A DNA stretch of 10,052 bases from Deltaproteobacteria bacterium (GCA_025350085.1 JANXYI010000143.1:1-10052); one strand, 5' to 3'; positions 1 to 6,295 are shown, numbered from the stretch's first letter. The notes: generated by a model not told the origin, from the letters alone. Numbers and translations are program-made.

Positions 1-427
1 TGGTGTCGATGATGTCCTCGAACTTCACGCCCGCGTTGGCCATCTGCTGGATGCCCTGGGCCAGTTCCTGCGGACCGGCCAGGGCGTAGGACGAAACATC
101 TAGGGCCGCTTTGCGCAGCCGCGCGCCTTGCTCCTCGGTCATGTCGGCCAGCTGTTTGGCCTCCAGCATGGTCTTCCCGAAGTCCATGTTGGAGGTGATG
201 GCCGAGCGGGCGGCCTGGAGGCCGACGTATGCGCCCGCCAGGCGGGTGATGCCGGAGAATCCGCCCATGGCCGCGTTCAGCTCGTGGGCGTGCTTGCGCA
301 GTCCGGCGAACTGTTTGGAGGCCCCGTCCGTGAACTTCCGCAGCTGCGCCTCGCCCTGGCCAAGACCGGCGGCCATGCGGCCGCCGTCGAAGTTCATGCG
401 CAGGAAGACTTGCAGGTTGTTGCTCAC
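1..427 (-). CDS. Tail tape measure protein, N-terminal part (runs off left edge)
   Basis: Only the first 142 codons are in the window. The protein would set tail length and act inside the tube, with the chaperone protein loaded along it. The start is a GTG at 427-425, giving MSNNLQVFLRMNFDGGRM; an AAGAGG sequence (436-441) lies 8 nt upstream, and an in-frame TAA at 454-452 rules out any earlier start. Visible residues are helical and alanine/glutamine rich, with a stretch near residues 75-120 (kTMLEAKQLADMTEEQG...) followed by a LAGPQELAQGIQQMANAG segment, which is typical of the conserved N-terminal region of phage tail tape measure proteins. It follows the chaperone gene, the usual place for this gene. 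The GTG overlaps the TGA (426-424) that ends the chaperone's shifted frame, so the two are probably translationally coupled. The function is well supported by context and residue pattern, but most of the protein cannot be seen. Confidence 0.85.
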   Translation of the reverse strand, partial: MSNNLQVFLRMNFDGGRMAAGLGQGEAQLRKFTDGASKQFAGLRKHAHELNAAMGGFSGITRLAGAYVGLQAARSAITSNMDFGKTMLEAKQLADMTEEQGARLRKAALDVSSYALAGPQELAQGIQQMANAGVKFEDIIDT

Positions 428-1073
428 GGCCGGGGCCTCTTGGTGTTCGGTTTATTCTTGCGCCGGGTGGAGACGTACCGTTTGGTCCGCTGGCCTCCTG
501 CCGCTTCCTTGATGTCCTCCGCCTCGGCCAGGGCCATGGCCAGCAGGTACAGCCACTGGCCCCGCGTCAGCTCGCTTCCGGCTCGGCCAAAGACCGCACG
601 AGCCTTTTCAGCGTGGCGGTACTGGAATCGTTCAAACGAGGCGTCGCGGGATTTTTTTTTACGTCCTCCAGCAGCTGGGCAAAGTCCTCGGCGCTCATGT
701 TCGCCTCGCTGGGCGAATACTCGCGCTCGTGCTCCAGGTACTGCTCGATGAGGAACACCTTGTCGGCGCGGGCAAGCACGCCCCGCAGATCCTCGGCGTT
801 GTCGACCACGGGTTTGCCCGTAGCGGGATCCACCAGGGCGCGGGCGAGCAGCTCCGTCACCTTGGCTTGCTCAAACAGCTCGGCGTTGGCCACGCCCACG
901 TCCTCGTGCCCGGCCGTGCGCAGGGTCTCGATTGCGGCCAGACCGGCCGCCAGGTAGTCGCCCTCGGTGAGGATGCGCAGGCCGAGATCCACGCCTTCGC
1001 CGTCCTTCCGGGGCAGGCTCGCGCGGCGCTGGGCCGCCCGGCCAGCCTTCAGTTTCGCCAGGAGGTCGCTCAT
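424..1073 (-). CDS. Tail assembly chaperone, predicted -1 frameshift product (GT-type, 216 aa)
   Basis: If ribosomes slip back one base in the A9 run at 660-652, the first 140 codons are joined to a second frame of 76 codons (654-427) that stops at TGA 426-424. The extension reads KSRDASFERFQYRHAEK..., then a hydrophobic helix GQWLYLLAMALAEAEDIKEA, then a strongly basic tail (KRYVSTRRKNKPNTKRPRP). The second frame has no start codon before an ATG at 537-535, no ribosome site of its own, and ends exactly at the tape measure start, so it makes sense only as a fused extension. In lambda the corresponding shifted product (gpGT) links the tape measure to tube subunits, and equivalent shifts are conserved in long-tailed phages. 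I infer the same job here. An alternative is a one-base sequencing deletion in the homopolymer, in which case this would be the only product, or slippage by RNA polymerase adding one A. Confidence 0.75.
567..1073 (-). CDS. Tail assembly chaperone, zero-frame product (gpG-of-lambda/Mu gp41-like role)
   Basis: This 168-residue soluble protein is encoded between the tail tube and tape measure genes, the place where long-tailed phages encode the chaperone that coats the tape measure during tail assembly. The ATG at 1073 has an AAGGAGGAG sequence 6 nt upstream, one of the strongest ribosome sites here, inside the end of the tube gene (3-nt gap). The sequence is mixed helical: a basic N terminus (residues 1-25), a LTEGDYLAAGLAAIETLR segment (about 35-52), a VTELLARALVDP segment (about 72-83), and an acidic helix EQYLEHEREYSPSEANMSAEDFAQLLEDV ending at residue 138. 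The next codons are in a run of nine A (660-652), where a shift to the -1 frame is predicted. Unshifted translation adds 28 residues after that and stops at 567. I cannot name the exact chaperone family; the role rests on position, size and the frameshift arrangement. Confidence 0.8.
   Translation of the reverse strand: MSDLLAKLKAGRAAQRRASLPRKDGEGVDLGLRILTEGDYLAAGLAAIETLRTAGHEDVGVANAELFEQAKVTELLARALVDPATGKPVVDNAEDLRGVLARADKVFLIEQYLEHEREYSPSEANMSAEDFAQLLEDVKKNPATPRLNDSSTATLKRLVRSLAEPEAS
651..661 (-). other. Slippery A9 run for -1 programmed frameshift
   Basis: The coding strand reads GTA AAA AAA AAT in the zero frame, with nine consecutive A at 660-652. It contains A AAA AAA (660-654) and A AAA AAT (657-651), both matching the X XXY YYZ heptamer where the P- and A-site tRNAs can re-pair one base back. 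Such a long A run stands out in this very G+C-rich DNA. Just downstream is a small dyad TCGT-TTGA-ACGA (639-628), too short to be a convincing stimulator. A +1 shift would meet TGA within seven codons, so -1 is the only productive direction. Confidence 0.75.
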
Positions 1074-1076
1074 GGC

Positions 1077-1445
1077 CTACTCCTCCTTGCGGTCCAGGGC
1101 GCCCATGGTGATGTCGCGCTTGGCCTCGCCGTCGACCTGGTACTTCTCGCCCACGTCGATGGTGAAGCACCCGGTGTAGCTCACGCGCTTGTCGCCGGTG
1201 TTGAGCGGCTCCAGCGTGACCTTGGCGTTCTCGATGGTGGCCCAATCCGGGTCGCCCGGCGTCACGGGCATGGTCATCTTGAGATCAAACTCGGCCACGC
1301 CCTTGGCGAAGCCCTTGGACTTGCCGGTGCGGTTCATGGTCTTCACCAGCTTGCGGCCGGTCTTGCGCGTCACGTCAACGGATTCGACGTCGTAGTCCTT
1401 GCCGTCCACGGACAGGACGATGGCCCCGGTGTATTCGATGGTCAT
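1077..1445 (-). CDS. M: Tail tube protein (Mu gpM-like)
   Basis: A 122-residue protein that would polymerise into the inner tube of the contractile tail, encoded directly after the sheath as in Mu (L then M). The protein is beta-rich with GAIVLSVDGKDYDVESVDVTRKTGRK at residues 8-33 and KGFAKGVAEFDLKMTMPV (about 44-61), followed by WATIENAKVTLEPL and VSYTGCFTIDVGEKYQVDGEAKRDITMGAL towards the end, the pattern of tube proteins with strands closing into a ring. I chose the ATG at 1445 rather than the in-frame TTG at 1451, because the AGAGAGG ribosome site (1452-1458) lies 6 nt before the ATG but would touch the TTG directly. The final TAG (1079-1077) sits inside the ribosome site region of the chaperone gene. 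The family name rests on order and sequence pattern. Confidence 0.85.
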   Translation of the reverse strand: MTIEYTGAIVLSVDGKDYDVESVDVTRKTGRKLVKTMNRTGKSKGFAKGVAEFDLKMTMPVTPGDPDWATIENAKVTLEPLNTGDKRVSYTGCFTIDVGEKYQVDGEAKRDITMGALDRKEE

Positions 1446-1464
1446 GTTCAACCTCTCTTAAACG

Positions 1465-1478
1465 CCCCTTTGAAGGGG
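1465..1478 (-). promoter_or_regulatory. Hairpin in the sheath-tube intercistronic gap
   Basis: The 44-nt gap between the sheath stop and the tube start contains a perfect inverted repeat, CCCCTT (1465-1470) and AAGGGG (1473-1478), with a 2-base centre; realistically it folds as a 5-bp stem with a 4-base loop. It is the longest gap in the tail gene block, where other genes are separated by only a few bases. On the minus strand it is followed by CGTTTAAG, so there is no real U tract and it is not a good terminator. It could protect the tube-gene mRNA or tune expression, since tube and sheath are needed in large amounts. This is speculative. Confidence 0.3.
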
Positions 1479-1489
1479 GTTGTTGGGCG

Positions 1490-2911
1490 CTACAGCAGCA
1501 GATCAATGCGGCCAGCGAACACGTGCAGGCCGTTGACCACGTCCACCGGAATCTTCGCGTCCAGCCGGTTGGGATCCTGGCTGTCGCGCTCGCAAATGAC
1601 CCCGGCCTTGTTGGCTTCCACGGCCTCCACGATCTCCAGCTCCTCCAGCTTGAAGAGCACGTCCAGGATCTCGCTGCGGACCTTGGCCGGAGTGCGCTCG
1701 GACAGCTTCTCTCGCGGGAAGCGCAGGCTGATGCGCTCGCGCACGGCCTTGCGCACGTAGTCCAGGGTGCGGATCGTGGTGAGGTCGAGCAGGCTCACGT
1801 CCTGGATGCCCTGGGGATCGAGGGTGTAGGTGGTGATGGCCCGCACGATCTGCACGCGGTCGCCAGGGCCGACCTCCAGCGGGGCCACGCCGTTGTGCAG
1901 GCAAACCTCCTGCTCGGTGCGCGTGAGGCGCTGGTCCAGGGCCGGGGCGGCGATGCCCGTCAGCTCCAGGGTGTTCAGCGGCCGGGCCGGATCTTCCTCG
2001 CTGGCGATGACCGCGCCATAGGCCGCCGCGATCTCCATGGGCAGGCTGTCGCTGCCGCGCAGCAGAGCGCCGGTGATGCGGCCAAAGTCCACCTGTCCGG
2101 CCAGGGTGGTGGCCGTGGCCAGGGTTCCGGCCAGGCCGTACACGCCGATGGCCCCGCGCTGTTCCAGCGGCCCGCCGACCAGCTCCAGGTGGTCGCGCAG
2201 GGCGGTGAGGCTGGCCTGGTCCGCATAGGGGATGATGATGACGTGGTGCCCGGCACCGGCGATGGCGGCCAGTGCCGTGGCGAGGGTCGGGTCCGTGGCT
2301 CCGCTGGCCATGGCCACCACGACGGCGGTGAGCCCGGAGGCGGTGCACGAGGCTGCGACCTTGATGCCGTTGCCCAGCGTGCCCTTGTGCTTGGCGGTGA
2401 TGGTGAGCACCCCGGCATTGGCGGTGAACGTCACGGGCAGATCCGGCTGCTGGTCGGCCTGGGCCTTGAGAGCCGTGGCGATGGCAGCTGCGGTGTCGGT
2501 CGAGGAGACTGCCACCTGCACCAGGTCATTGCCGATCTTCACGGTGGCCACGCCGGTGCCGGTGGCGGTCCCGGCCAGGGTCACGGTGCCGGTGGCGGCC
2601 ACGCCCGCTCCGGCATCGTCCAGGGCGATGCAGGTCAGGTCGATGTACGGGAAAGCCTTGATGGCCGCCCGCACCATGCGGTGCAGCATGGATCCCTGGC
2701 CGAAGCACGAGGCCGCCTCTGCGTCGCTGAACACCTGCGTGGGCACGAGGGCGGCCACGCTGCCGGCCGTCAGGCGCTGGCCCAGGATGAGCACCTTCTG
2801 CCCGTTGGCGGGCAGGGTGCGCACGGCCAGCTTGGTGTTGAACTCGAAATACTTGCCCGGCTTGCGGATGCTGGCCGGGATCTTGTCGAAGCTGATGTTC
2901 GGGCTGGGCAT
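1490..2911 (-). CDS. L: Contractile tail sheath protein (Mu gpL-like)
   Basis: A 473-residue protein that would form the outer, contracting layer around the tail tube and drive DNA injection. The start PNISFDKIPASIRKPGKYFEF (residues 4-24) is the conserved opening of Mu-type sheath proteins. Residues about 30-100 (LPANGQKVLILGQRL; a long helix MLHRMVRAAIKAFPYIDL) form part of the sheath core. An alanine/threonine-rich strand domain spans about 101-200 (GTVTLAGTATGTGVATVKIGN; ending TAKHKGTLGNGIKV), as in gpL. The C-terminal half has ITTYTLDPQGIQDVSLLDLTTIRTLDYVRKAVRERI and the closing DVVNGLHVFAGRIDLLL, typical of the sheath C-terminal domain that contacts the tube and neighbouring subunits. 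The ATG at 2911 has AAGGAG 6 nt upstream. It implies a myovirus particle. Start, length and order all agree. Confidence 0.95.
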   Translation of the reverse strand: MPSPNISFDKIPASIRKPGKYFEFNTKLAVRTLPANGQKVLILGQRLTAGSVAALVPTQVFSDAEAASCFGQGSMLHRMVRAAIKAFPYIDLTCIALDDAGAGVAATGTVTLAGTATGTGVATVKIGNDLVQVAVSSTDTAAAIATALKAQADQQPDLPVTFTANAGVLTITAKHKGTLGNGIKVAASCTASGLTAVVVAMASGATDPTLATALAAIAGAGHHVIIIPYADQASLTALRDHLELVGGPLEQRGAIGVYGLAGTLATATTLAGQVDFGRITGALLRGSDSLPMEIAAAYGAVIASEEDPARPLNTLELTGIAAPALDQRLTRTEQEVCLHNGVAPLEVGPGDRVQIVRAITTYTLDPQGIQDVSLLDLTTIRTLDYVRKAVRERISLRFPREKLSERTPAKVRSEILDVLFKLEELEIVEAVEANKAGVICERDSQDPNRLDAKIPVDVVNGLHVFAGRIDLLL

Positions 2912-2914
2912 GGG

Positions 2915-3112
2915 TTACTCCTTGGCTTTCTTTGCGGCCTGGGTGGGCGCGGCGGGCTCGGTTGCGGCCACGCCCGGAACCAGGTCGCCCTCGTCCAGGC
3001 GGCGCAGGTAGTAGGCGCTCTCGGGCACGTCCACGTGCTTGGCCTCGGTGATGTACTCGCGGGGTTTGTCTTCCCTGGGCACCTTCAGACCAGGGGCGGC
3101 TTTCACGATCAT
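2915..3112 (-). CDS. Small DUF2635 protein (Mu gp38-type)
   Basis: A 65-residue protein immediately before the sheath gene (3-nt gap), the position of Mu gp38. Residues 1-48 show the DUF2635 pattern: an N-terminal VKAAPGLKVPRE motif, a central ITEAKHVDVPESAYYLRRL, and the acidic-basic DEGDLVPGV. The last 17 residues are a low-complexity alanine/lysine tail (ATEPAAPTQAAKKAKE). The ATG at 3112 has GGAGG 5 nt upstream. No enzymatic motif or membrane segment is visible. Its exact job is not established; its fixed place beside the sheath in Mu-like phages suggests a role in tail or connector assembly. Confidence 0.85.
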   Translation of the reverse strand: MIVKAAPGLKVPREDKPREYITEAKHVDVPESAYYLRRLDEGDLVPGVAATEPAAPTQAAKKAKE

Positions 3113-3122
3113 GGGATCCTCC

Positions 3123-3752
3123 CTATCCTTGGAGCGTCACCAGGTCGGTGGCGTCCGGTTCGCCGTCACCCGGCGGGGTGAGGTCGTAATTGATGCCGAT
3201 GCGTTCCAGCTCCGGGGCCTGGCCCGCCAGGCGGGTGGCCTGGCCGGTGCGGACAAAGGCCGTGTGCAGCTCCAAACCGAAGACGGAAATTCCCTGGCCC
3301 TGGAGGCGTGTCTGGAAGACCGTCACCGTCTTTCCGGGCTTGAACGGATCAATGGCCAGGCCAAGATCCTGCCCAACGAACAGCTCCCACATGTCCTCGC
3401 GCAGGCGGTAGGTGCCGGGCTCCACGCCCTTGTGGGTGCTCGAACCTCGCCGGGCGGCCTCCGCGTTGCGCACGCTGCGCGCCCCCACCATGACGGCGAA
3501 GGTGGCCGGAACCAGCCATTTGTCCGCAGCCTTGCGCTCCGGCTTGCCGGAGTCGGCCAGGACCACCCACACGGCGGGCAGAACGCGCATGACCTTGGCC
3601 AGGCTGTCCAGATCGTCGAACTCCCCGCCGTAGGTGCCCACGCTGGGAATCTTGTAGCCCAGCTCGCCCGAGGCCGAGGCTTGGATGATGCGGGTCTTGA
3701 GGGCGTCTTCAATGCCTGCGATGGTGACGTCCGCGATGAGGATCTCGGCCAT
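3123..3752 (-). CDS. Mu gp37-like protein (DUF1834), probable tail terminator/connector
   Basis: A 209-residue protein matching the Mu gp37 family by order and content. The N-terminal part (IADVTIAGIEDALKTRIIQA, about 6-25) is a helix usual in this family. A strand-rich core follows: VMRVLPAVWVVLADSG (about 54-69) and KWLVPATFAVMVGARSVRNAEAARRG (about 78-103). A conserved GTYRLREDMWELFVGQDLGLAIDPFKPG lies at about 113-140, then VFGLELHTAFVR. There is one base between its start and the stop of the preceding gene, with GAGGA 8 nt before the ATG at 3752. In head-tail connection models for Mu-like phages, gp36 and gp37 lie between portal and tail; I infer a tail-terminator role from position, which the sequence alone does not prove. 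Confidence 0.85.
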   Translation of the reverse strand: MAEILIADVTIAGIEDALKTRIIQASASGELGYKIPSVGTYGGEFDDLDSLAKVMRVLPAVWVVLADSGKPERKAADKWLVPATFAVMVGARSVRNAEAARRGSSTHKGVEPGTYRLREDMWELFVGQDLGLAIDPFKPGKTVTVFQTRLQGQGISVFGLELHTAFVRTGQATRLAGQAPELERIGINYDLTPPGDGEPDATDLVTLQG

Positions 3753-3753
3753 G

Positions 3754-4179
3754 CTAGAAGTCCTCCAGGCTGCCGGGCGGGAAGCTGCGCTCGCCCGGCT
3801 GGATCAGCACACTCGTGGACGTGGGTGCGACCTGGCCAGCCGGATCCAGGCCCAGGCCCACCTTGCCCGCGCCGATGCTTTCCAGCAGGCGGACCGCGTC
3901 GCGGTAGCGGTTGCGCGTGGGATCGGTCTCCACCACGGAGGCGCCCGAGAGCCTGTAGCGGGCGATGTCGCAGCAGATGCCCGTCACCAGCTGCGGCACG
4001 CTCGCCAGAGGCAGGGCGAAGCGCGCGGCCAGGTGGCCCTCGATCTCGGACGTCGCCTCGGACAAGGCCGAAGACAGCACGGCTTCGTCGATGCTCCCGG
4101 TGTTCTCCCGGTCGGTGAGGGCGATGACTTCGCCCTCACCAAACCGGGCCACCATGTCCTGCGTGGTGGCGTAGCTCAT
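3754..4179 (-). CDS. Mu gp36-like head-tail connector protein (DUF1320)
   Basis: A 141-residue, mainly helical protein. The opening SYATTQDMVARFGEGEVIALTDRE (residues 2-25), the helix SSALSEATSEIEGHLAARFALPLASVPQLVTGICCDIARYRL (about 36-77), and TRNRYRDAVRLLESIGAGKVGLGLD (about 88-112) are the conserved parts of the gp36/DUF1320 family, which resembles the small connector (adaptor) proteins that sit under the portal. The last 25 or so residues are variable. The ATG at 4179 directly follows the TAG of the upstream gene (4182-4180), so there is no gap and translation is probably coupled; only a weak AAGAAG-type ribosome site precedes it. The connector role is inferred from structure-based analogies for this family. 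Confidence 0.87.
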   Translation of the reverse strand: MSYATTQDMVARFGEGEVIALTDRENTGSIDEAVLSSALSEATSEIEGHLAARFALPLASVPQLVTGICCDIARYRLSGASVVETDPTRNRYRDAVRLLESIGAGKVGLGLDPAGQVAPTSTSVLIQPGERSFPPGSLEDF

Positions 4180-4446
4180 CTACTTCTTTCCCTTGCCGGG
4201 CTTGGCGGCCTTGGCCGCAGGCTTCTTCGGCTCGCCCTCGCCCTGGCCAGCGGCTTCGGCGTCAGCCTTGGCTTCAGCTTCGGCCTTGGCTTCGGCATCA
4301 GCCTTGGCGTCGGCCTTGGCAGCCGGACCGAGCACGCCCAGCTTGAGCAGGTGGCTGGCTTCCTTGGCCTCCATCTCCACGGTGCCGCCGGGGCAGTAGG
4401 GCACGCCGTCGTGGCGCAGCGGCTCCATCACGGGGTATTTCGGCAT
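4180..4446 (-). CDS. Mu/FluMu gp35-like small protein with Lys/Glu-Ala repeat tail
   Basis: An 88-residue protein between the major capsid and gp36 genes, the position of gp35 in Mu and FluMu. The first 40 residues form a small ordered domain: KYPVMEPLRHDGVPYCPGGTVEMEAKEASHLLKLGVLGPA, a pattern (basic start, GGxVEM, then a helix with a LLxLGVL end) seen in small proteins of this position. The remainder is disordered: alternating alanine with K, D or E from 42 to 66, then an acidic GEGEPKK and a very basic end (AAKAAKPGKGKK). The ATG at 4446 has AAGGAG 7 nt upstream. Function is unknown; it may be a capsid-associated or head-completion protein. The repeat DNA is described separately. Confidence 0.75.
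   Translation of the reverse strand: MPKYPVMEPLRHDGVPYCPGGTVEMEAKEASHLLKLGVLGPAAKADAKADAEAKAEAEAKADAEAAGQGEGEPKKPAAKAAKPGKGKK
4249..4323 (-). repeat. Degenerate alternating Ala-(Lys/Asp/Glu) codon repeat inside gp35-like gene
   Basis: About 75 bases encode residues 42-66, where nearly every second codon is alanine (GCC or GCT) and the others are AAG, GAC, GAT or GAA. The DNA on the plus strand reads as imperfect copies of an 18-base unit of the kind gccttggcttcggcatca, with synonymous third-base changes, so it is prone to slipped-strand length change in 6-base steps. The codon degeneracy suggests the array has been kept for its amino-acid pattern rather than arising very recently. Confidence 0.7.
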
Positions 4447-4470
4447 GGGGTGTCTCCTTTCCGCGCCGGA

Positions 4471-5397
4471 CTAGTTCGGGGCGGAGATCAGGTACCCGGC
4501 GGCGATGCCGGAGAGCACCGGAGCGCGCTCGTAGGTCACGCCGTAGATCCAGCTCTTGGCGTTGTTGTCGTAGTACGGGGTCTCCACCAGGGGGTGGCCC
4601 TCCATGGTGTAGGTGTAGCCGTAGCTCGGCTCCTCCATCTGCGAGGGCGAGCTGGGCACGTAGGCCAGCACGGCGTAGTTGCCCCACACGTCGCTCATGA
4701 CCCCGGCGTCCGTGGCCTGCACGGCCTTGCCCACCACAACCTTCTCCAGGTCGAACAGGCCCGCCAGCATCTCGGCGGTGATGGATTCCTTGCTGGTGTA
4801 CTTGAAGCGCTCCAGGATGGACGGGTTGTCCTTCAGGGGGTTGAACGCCTGCGCGCCCAGCAGCAGCACGTTGGGGTACACGCCGATGGCCTGGCGCACG
4901 GCTTCCTTGCCCGCATTGATGATGCTCACGGGCTTGGACGCGGCGTTGCTCCACTTGTCGGTGCCGGAGAGGGTGATCTTGTTGGCCGTGGGGTAGTTCG
5001 CCGCGTCCGTGGCCAGGGCGGCCTGCTGGATCTCCAGGGTCTGCCTGTTGGCGCGCATGGTCAGGTTGACGGCGCGCGTGCCCAGGTTGATGCCCGGAAC
5101 CTTGGCGGCGTCGCGCTGGTACTCGCGGGGGACCGGGGCCTCCAGGGCGTGGTTCTCCAGGGAGAAGGGCTTGCCCTGGTAGCCGAAGCTGATGCGCCGG
5201 GTGGCACCGCCGGGCGCGCGCTGGGAGTTGTAGGCCAGGAAGGACTCCTTGCCGAACTCGATGATCTTGCCGCCGCTCACGCCGACCGGAACGGCTGGGA
5301 ACAGGGCGTCGCCCACGAATTCGGGGTTCTTGTAGCCCTGGACAACGGTGGTCAGGACGGGATCGACAACCCGCACCTGGGAAATGTTCATGGCCAT
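4471..5397 (-). CDS. Major capsid protein (HK97-fold predicted, not obviously gpT)
   Basis: A 308-residue protein in the major head-subunit position, directly downstream of the protease and decoration genes. The N terminus (NISQVRVVDPVLTTVVQGYKN then GDALFPAVPV, about 4-38) and the KIIEFGKESFLAYNSQRAPGG segment (about 44-64) resemble capsid proteins with an N-arm and E-loop. A long helix-rich middle (MRANRQTLEIQQAALATDAANYP, about 113-135) precedes PNVLLLGAQAFNPLKDNPSILERFKYTS (about 174-201), the P- and A-domain style of many phage capsids. The end reads YYDNNAKSWIYGVTYERAPVLSGIAAGYLISAPN. It does not show the start of Mu gpT as I remember it. I chose the first ATG (5397): AAGGAGG lies 10 nt upstream, against 16 nt for the ATG at 5391. 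Capsid identity is strong from context and moderate from sequence. Confidence 0.85.
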   Translation of the reverse strand: MAMNISQVRVVDPVLTTVVQGYKNPEFVGDALFPAVPVGVSGGKIIEFGKESFLAYNSQRAPGGATRRISFGYQGKPFSLENHALEAPVPREYQRDAAKVPGINLGTRAVNLTMRANRQTLEIQQAALATDAANYPTANKITLSGTDKWSNAASKPVSIINAGKEAVRQAIGVYPNVLLLGAQAFNPLKDNPSILERFKYTSKESITAEMLAGLFDLEKVVVGKAVQATDAGVMSDVWGNYAVLAYVPSSPSQMEEPSYGYTYTMEGHPLVETPYYDNNAKSWIYGVTYERAPVLSGIAAGYLISAPN

Positions 5398-5430
5398 GTT
5401 GCTTCTGCCTCCTTGCTTTTGCGGGCGTGG

Positions 5431-5769
5431 CTAGTTGGGGATGTTGAGGACTTCGACGAAGTCCCCGGCCTGGGCGGCGGCCTGGAGGGCACGGGCCAGG
5501 GTGGCCCCGGCGTCCTTGGTGATGGCCTTGCCTTCGGCGTCGGACTGGAGCGCCGCGCCCACGGCGAAGGCCGCACCGGCCTCCACGATGGAGGTGCCCA
5601 GCGTATCGACGGTGAGCATGTCGCCCACCACGCCGGAGGCTCTGGACACGCCCAGGGCGTTGGCCCCGGCTCCGGCCTGGGCTCCGGCCACGGTGACGAA
5701 CCTGCGGGCGGCCACAATGGCGGTGGCCTTCACCGGCAGGCCGAGGATGGGGATGTTCTGCTGGCTCAT
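5431..5769 (-). CDS. Capsid decoration/cement protein (DUF2190-like)
   Basis: A 112-residue, alanine/glycine-rich, beta-type protein between protease and major capsid genes. The stretches ATAIVAARRFVTVAGAQAGAGANALGVSRASG (about 15-46) and GDMLTVDTLGTSIVEAGAAFAVGAALQSDAEGKAITKDAG (about 49-88) have the pattern of DUF2190 capsid cement proteins, which fold into a small beta barrel that binds the outside of the capsid and stabilises it. The ATG at 5769 follows the protease stop by one base; CAGGAG lies 9 nt upstream. Mu itself has no such protein at this point, so the gene goes with the non-gpT capsid. I recognise the family from its composition and pattern, without a search to confirm it. Confidence 0.75.
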   Translation of the reverse strand: MSQQNIPILGLPVKATAIVAARRFVTVAGAQAGAGANALGVSRASGVVGDMLTVDTLGTSIVEAGAAFAVGAALQSDAEGKAITKDAGATLARALQAAAQAGDFVEVLNIPN

Positions 5770-5770
5770 G

Positions 5771-6295
5771 TTACTTGACTCCTGCGCTGACGGCCGTCAC
5801 GGCCGTGATGTAGTCCACGCCCTGGTGCGCCTGCTGGTAGGCCAGGGCCTTGTTGTGCAGCTCCAGCTGCTCGGCATCCACGGTGAAGCCCTGGGGCGCG
5901 GCGAAGGTGAGGGTGCCGGTGGCGGCGGGATCGCCCGTGGCGCGCTCGGCGAAGTCCACCAGCTTCGGGCTGGCGGCCAGCATTTCCTTCATGGCTTCCA
6001 GACCGGGCTTGATGGTCTTGGCCCCGCCCTCCTCGGTGAACTCCAGGCTCGCGCCGGTGGCGGCCAGGGTGTCGAGCAAGGCCACGGTGGCGGCCTTGTT
6101 GGCGGGCAGGAGCTTGCCCTCCTTGGCCAGGCCCTCGGCAAAGGCCACGTGCTCTTCGTGCAGCTTCTCCAGCTTGGCCGTCTTGTCCTGCGCCAGCTGC
6201 TCGGCGAACTGCGCCTTGTCCTTGTCCAGAGCGGCCCGGTCCTTTGCGAGCTGCTCGCGGTCGGCGTCAAGCGCCGCCTTGTCCTTTCCTTCCAC
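5771..6295 (-). CDS. Z: Nested scaffold protein from internal in-frame start (Mu Z-like)
   Basis: The C-terminal 174 codons of the protease gene are predicted to be translated on their own from GTG at 6295-6293 (protease residue 227). A GAGGAGG sequence (6307-6301) lies 5 nt upstream, a near-perfect ribosome site that is longer than that of the protease itself. The product would start MEGKDKAALDADREQLAKDRA and consist of the coiled coil and alanine-rich tail without the protease domain. In Mu, gene Z is the in-frame 3' part of gene I and makes the head scaffold, in the same way as lambda Nu3 within C. The site is seen directly; its use is inferred. Confidence 0.7.
   Translation of the reverse strand: MEGKDKAALDADREQLAKDRAALDKDKAQFAEQLAQDKTAKLEKLHEEHVAFAEGLAKEGKLLPANKAATVALLDTLAATGASLEFTEEGGAKTIKPGLEAMKEMLAASPKLVDFAERATGDPAATGTLTFAAPQGFTVDAEQLELHNKALAYQQAHQGVDYITAVTAVSAGVK

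Noticed and set aside
1446..1451. TTG start at 1451 for the tail tube gene
   Set aside because: The ribosome site would abut the codon; the ATG six bases later has proper spacing.
1465..1478. Rho-independent terminator between sheath and tube
   Set aside because: The stem is short and is followed on the minus strand by CGTTTAAG without a T run; the tube gene must also be transcribed with the operon.
3685..5778. Very long open frames on the plus strand (for example 3685-5778, 1523-3181 and 5435-7165)
   Set aside because: They are antisense to well-recognised structural genes and have glycine/histidine/alanine/leucine-rich, low-information translations that come from the high third-position G+C of the real genes. 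They cross gene junctions and match no family.
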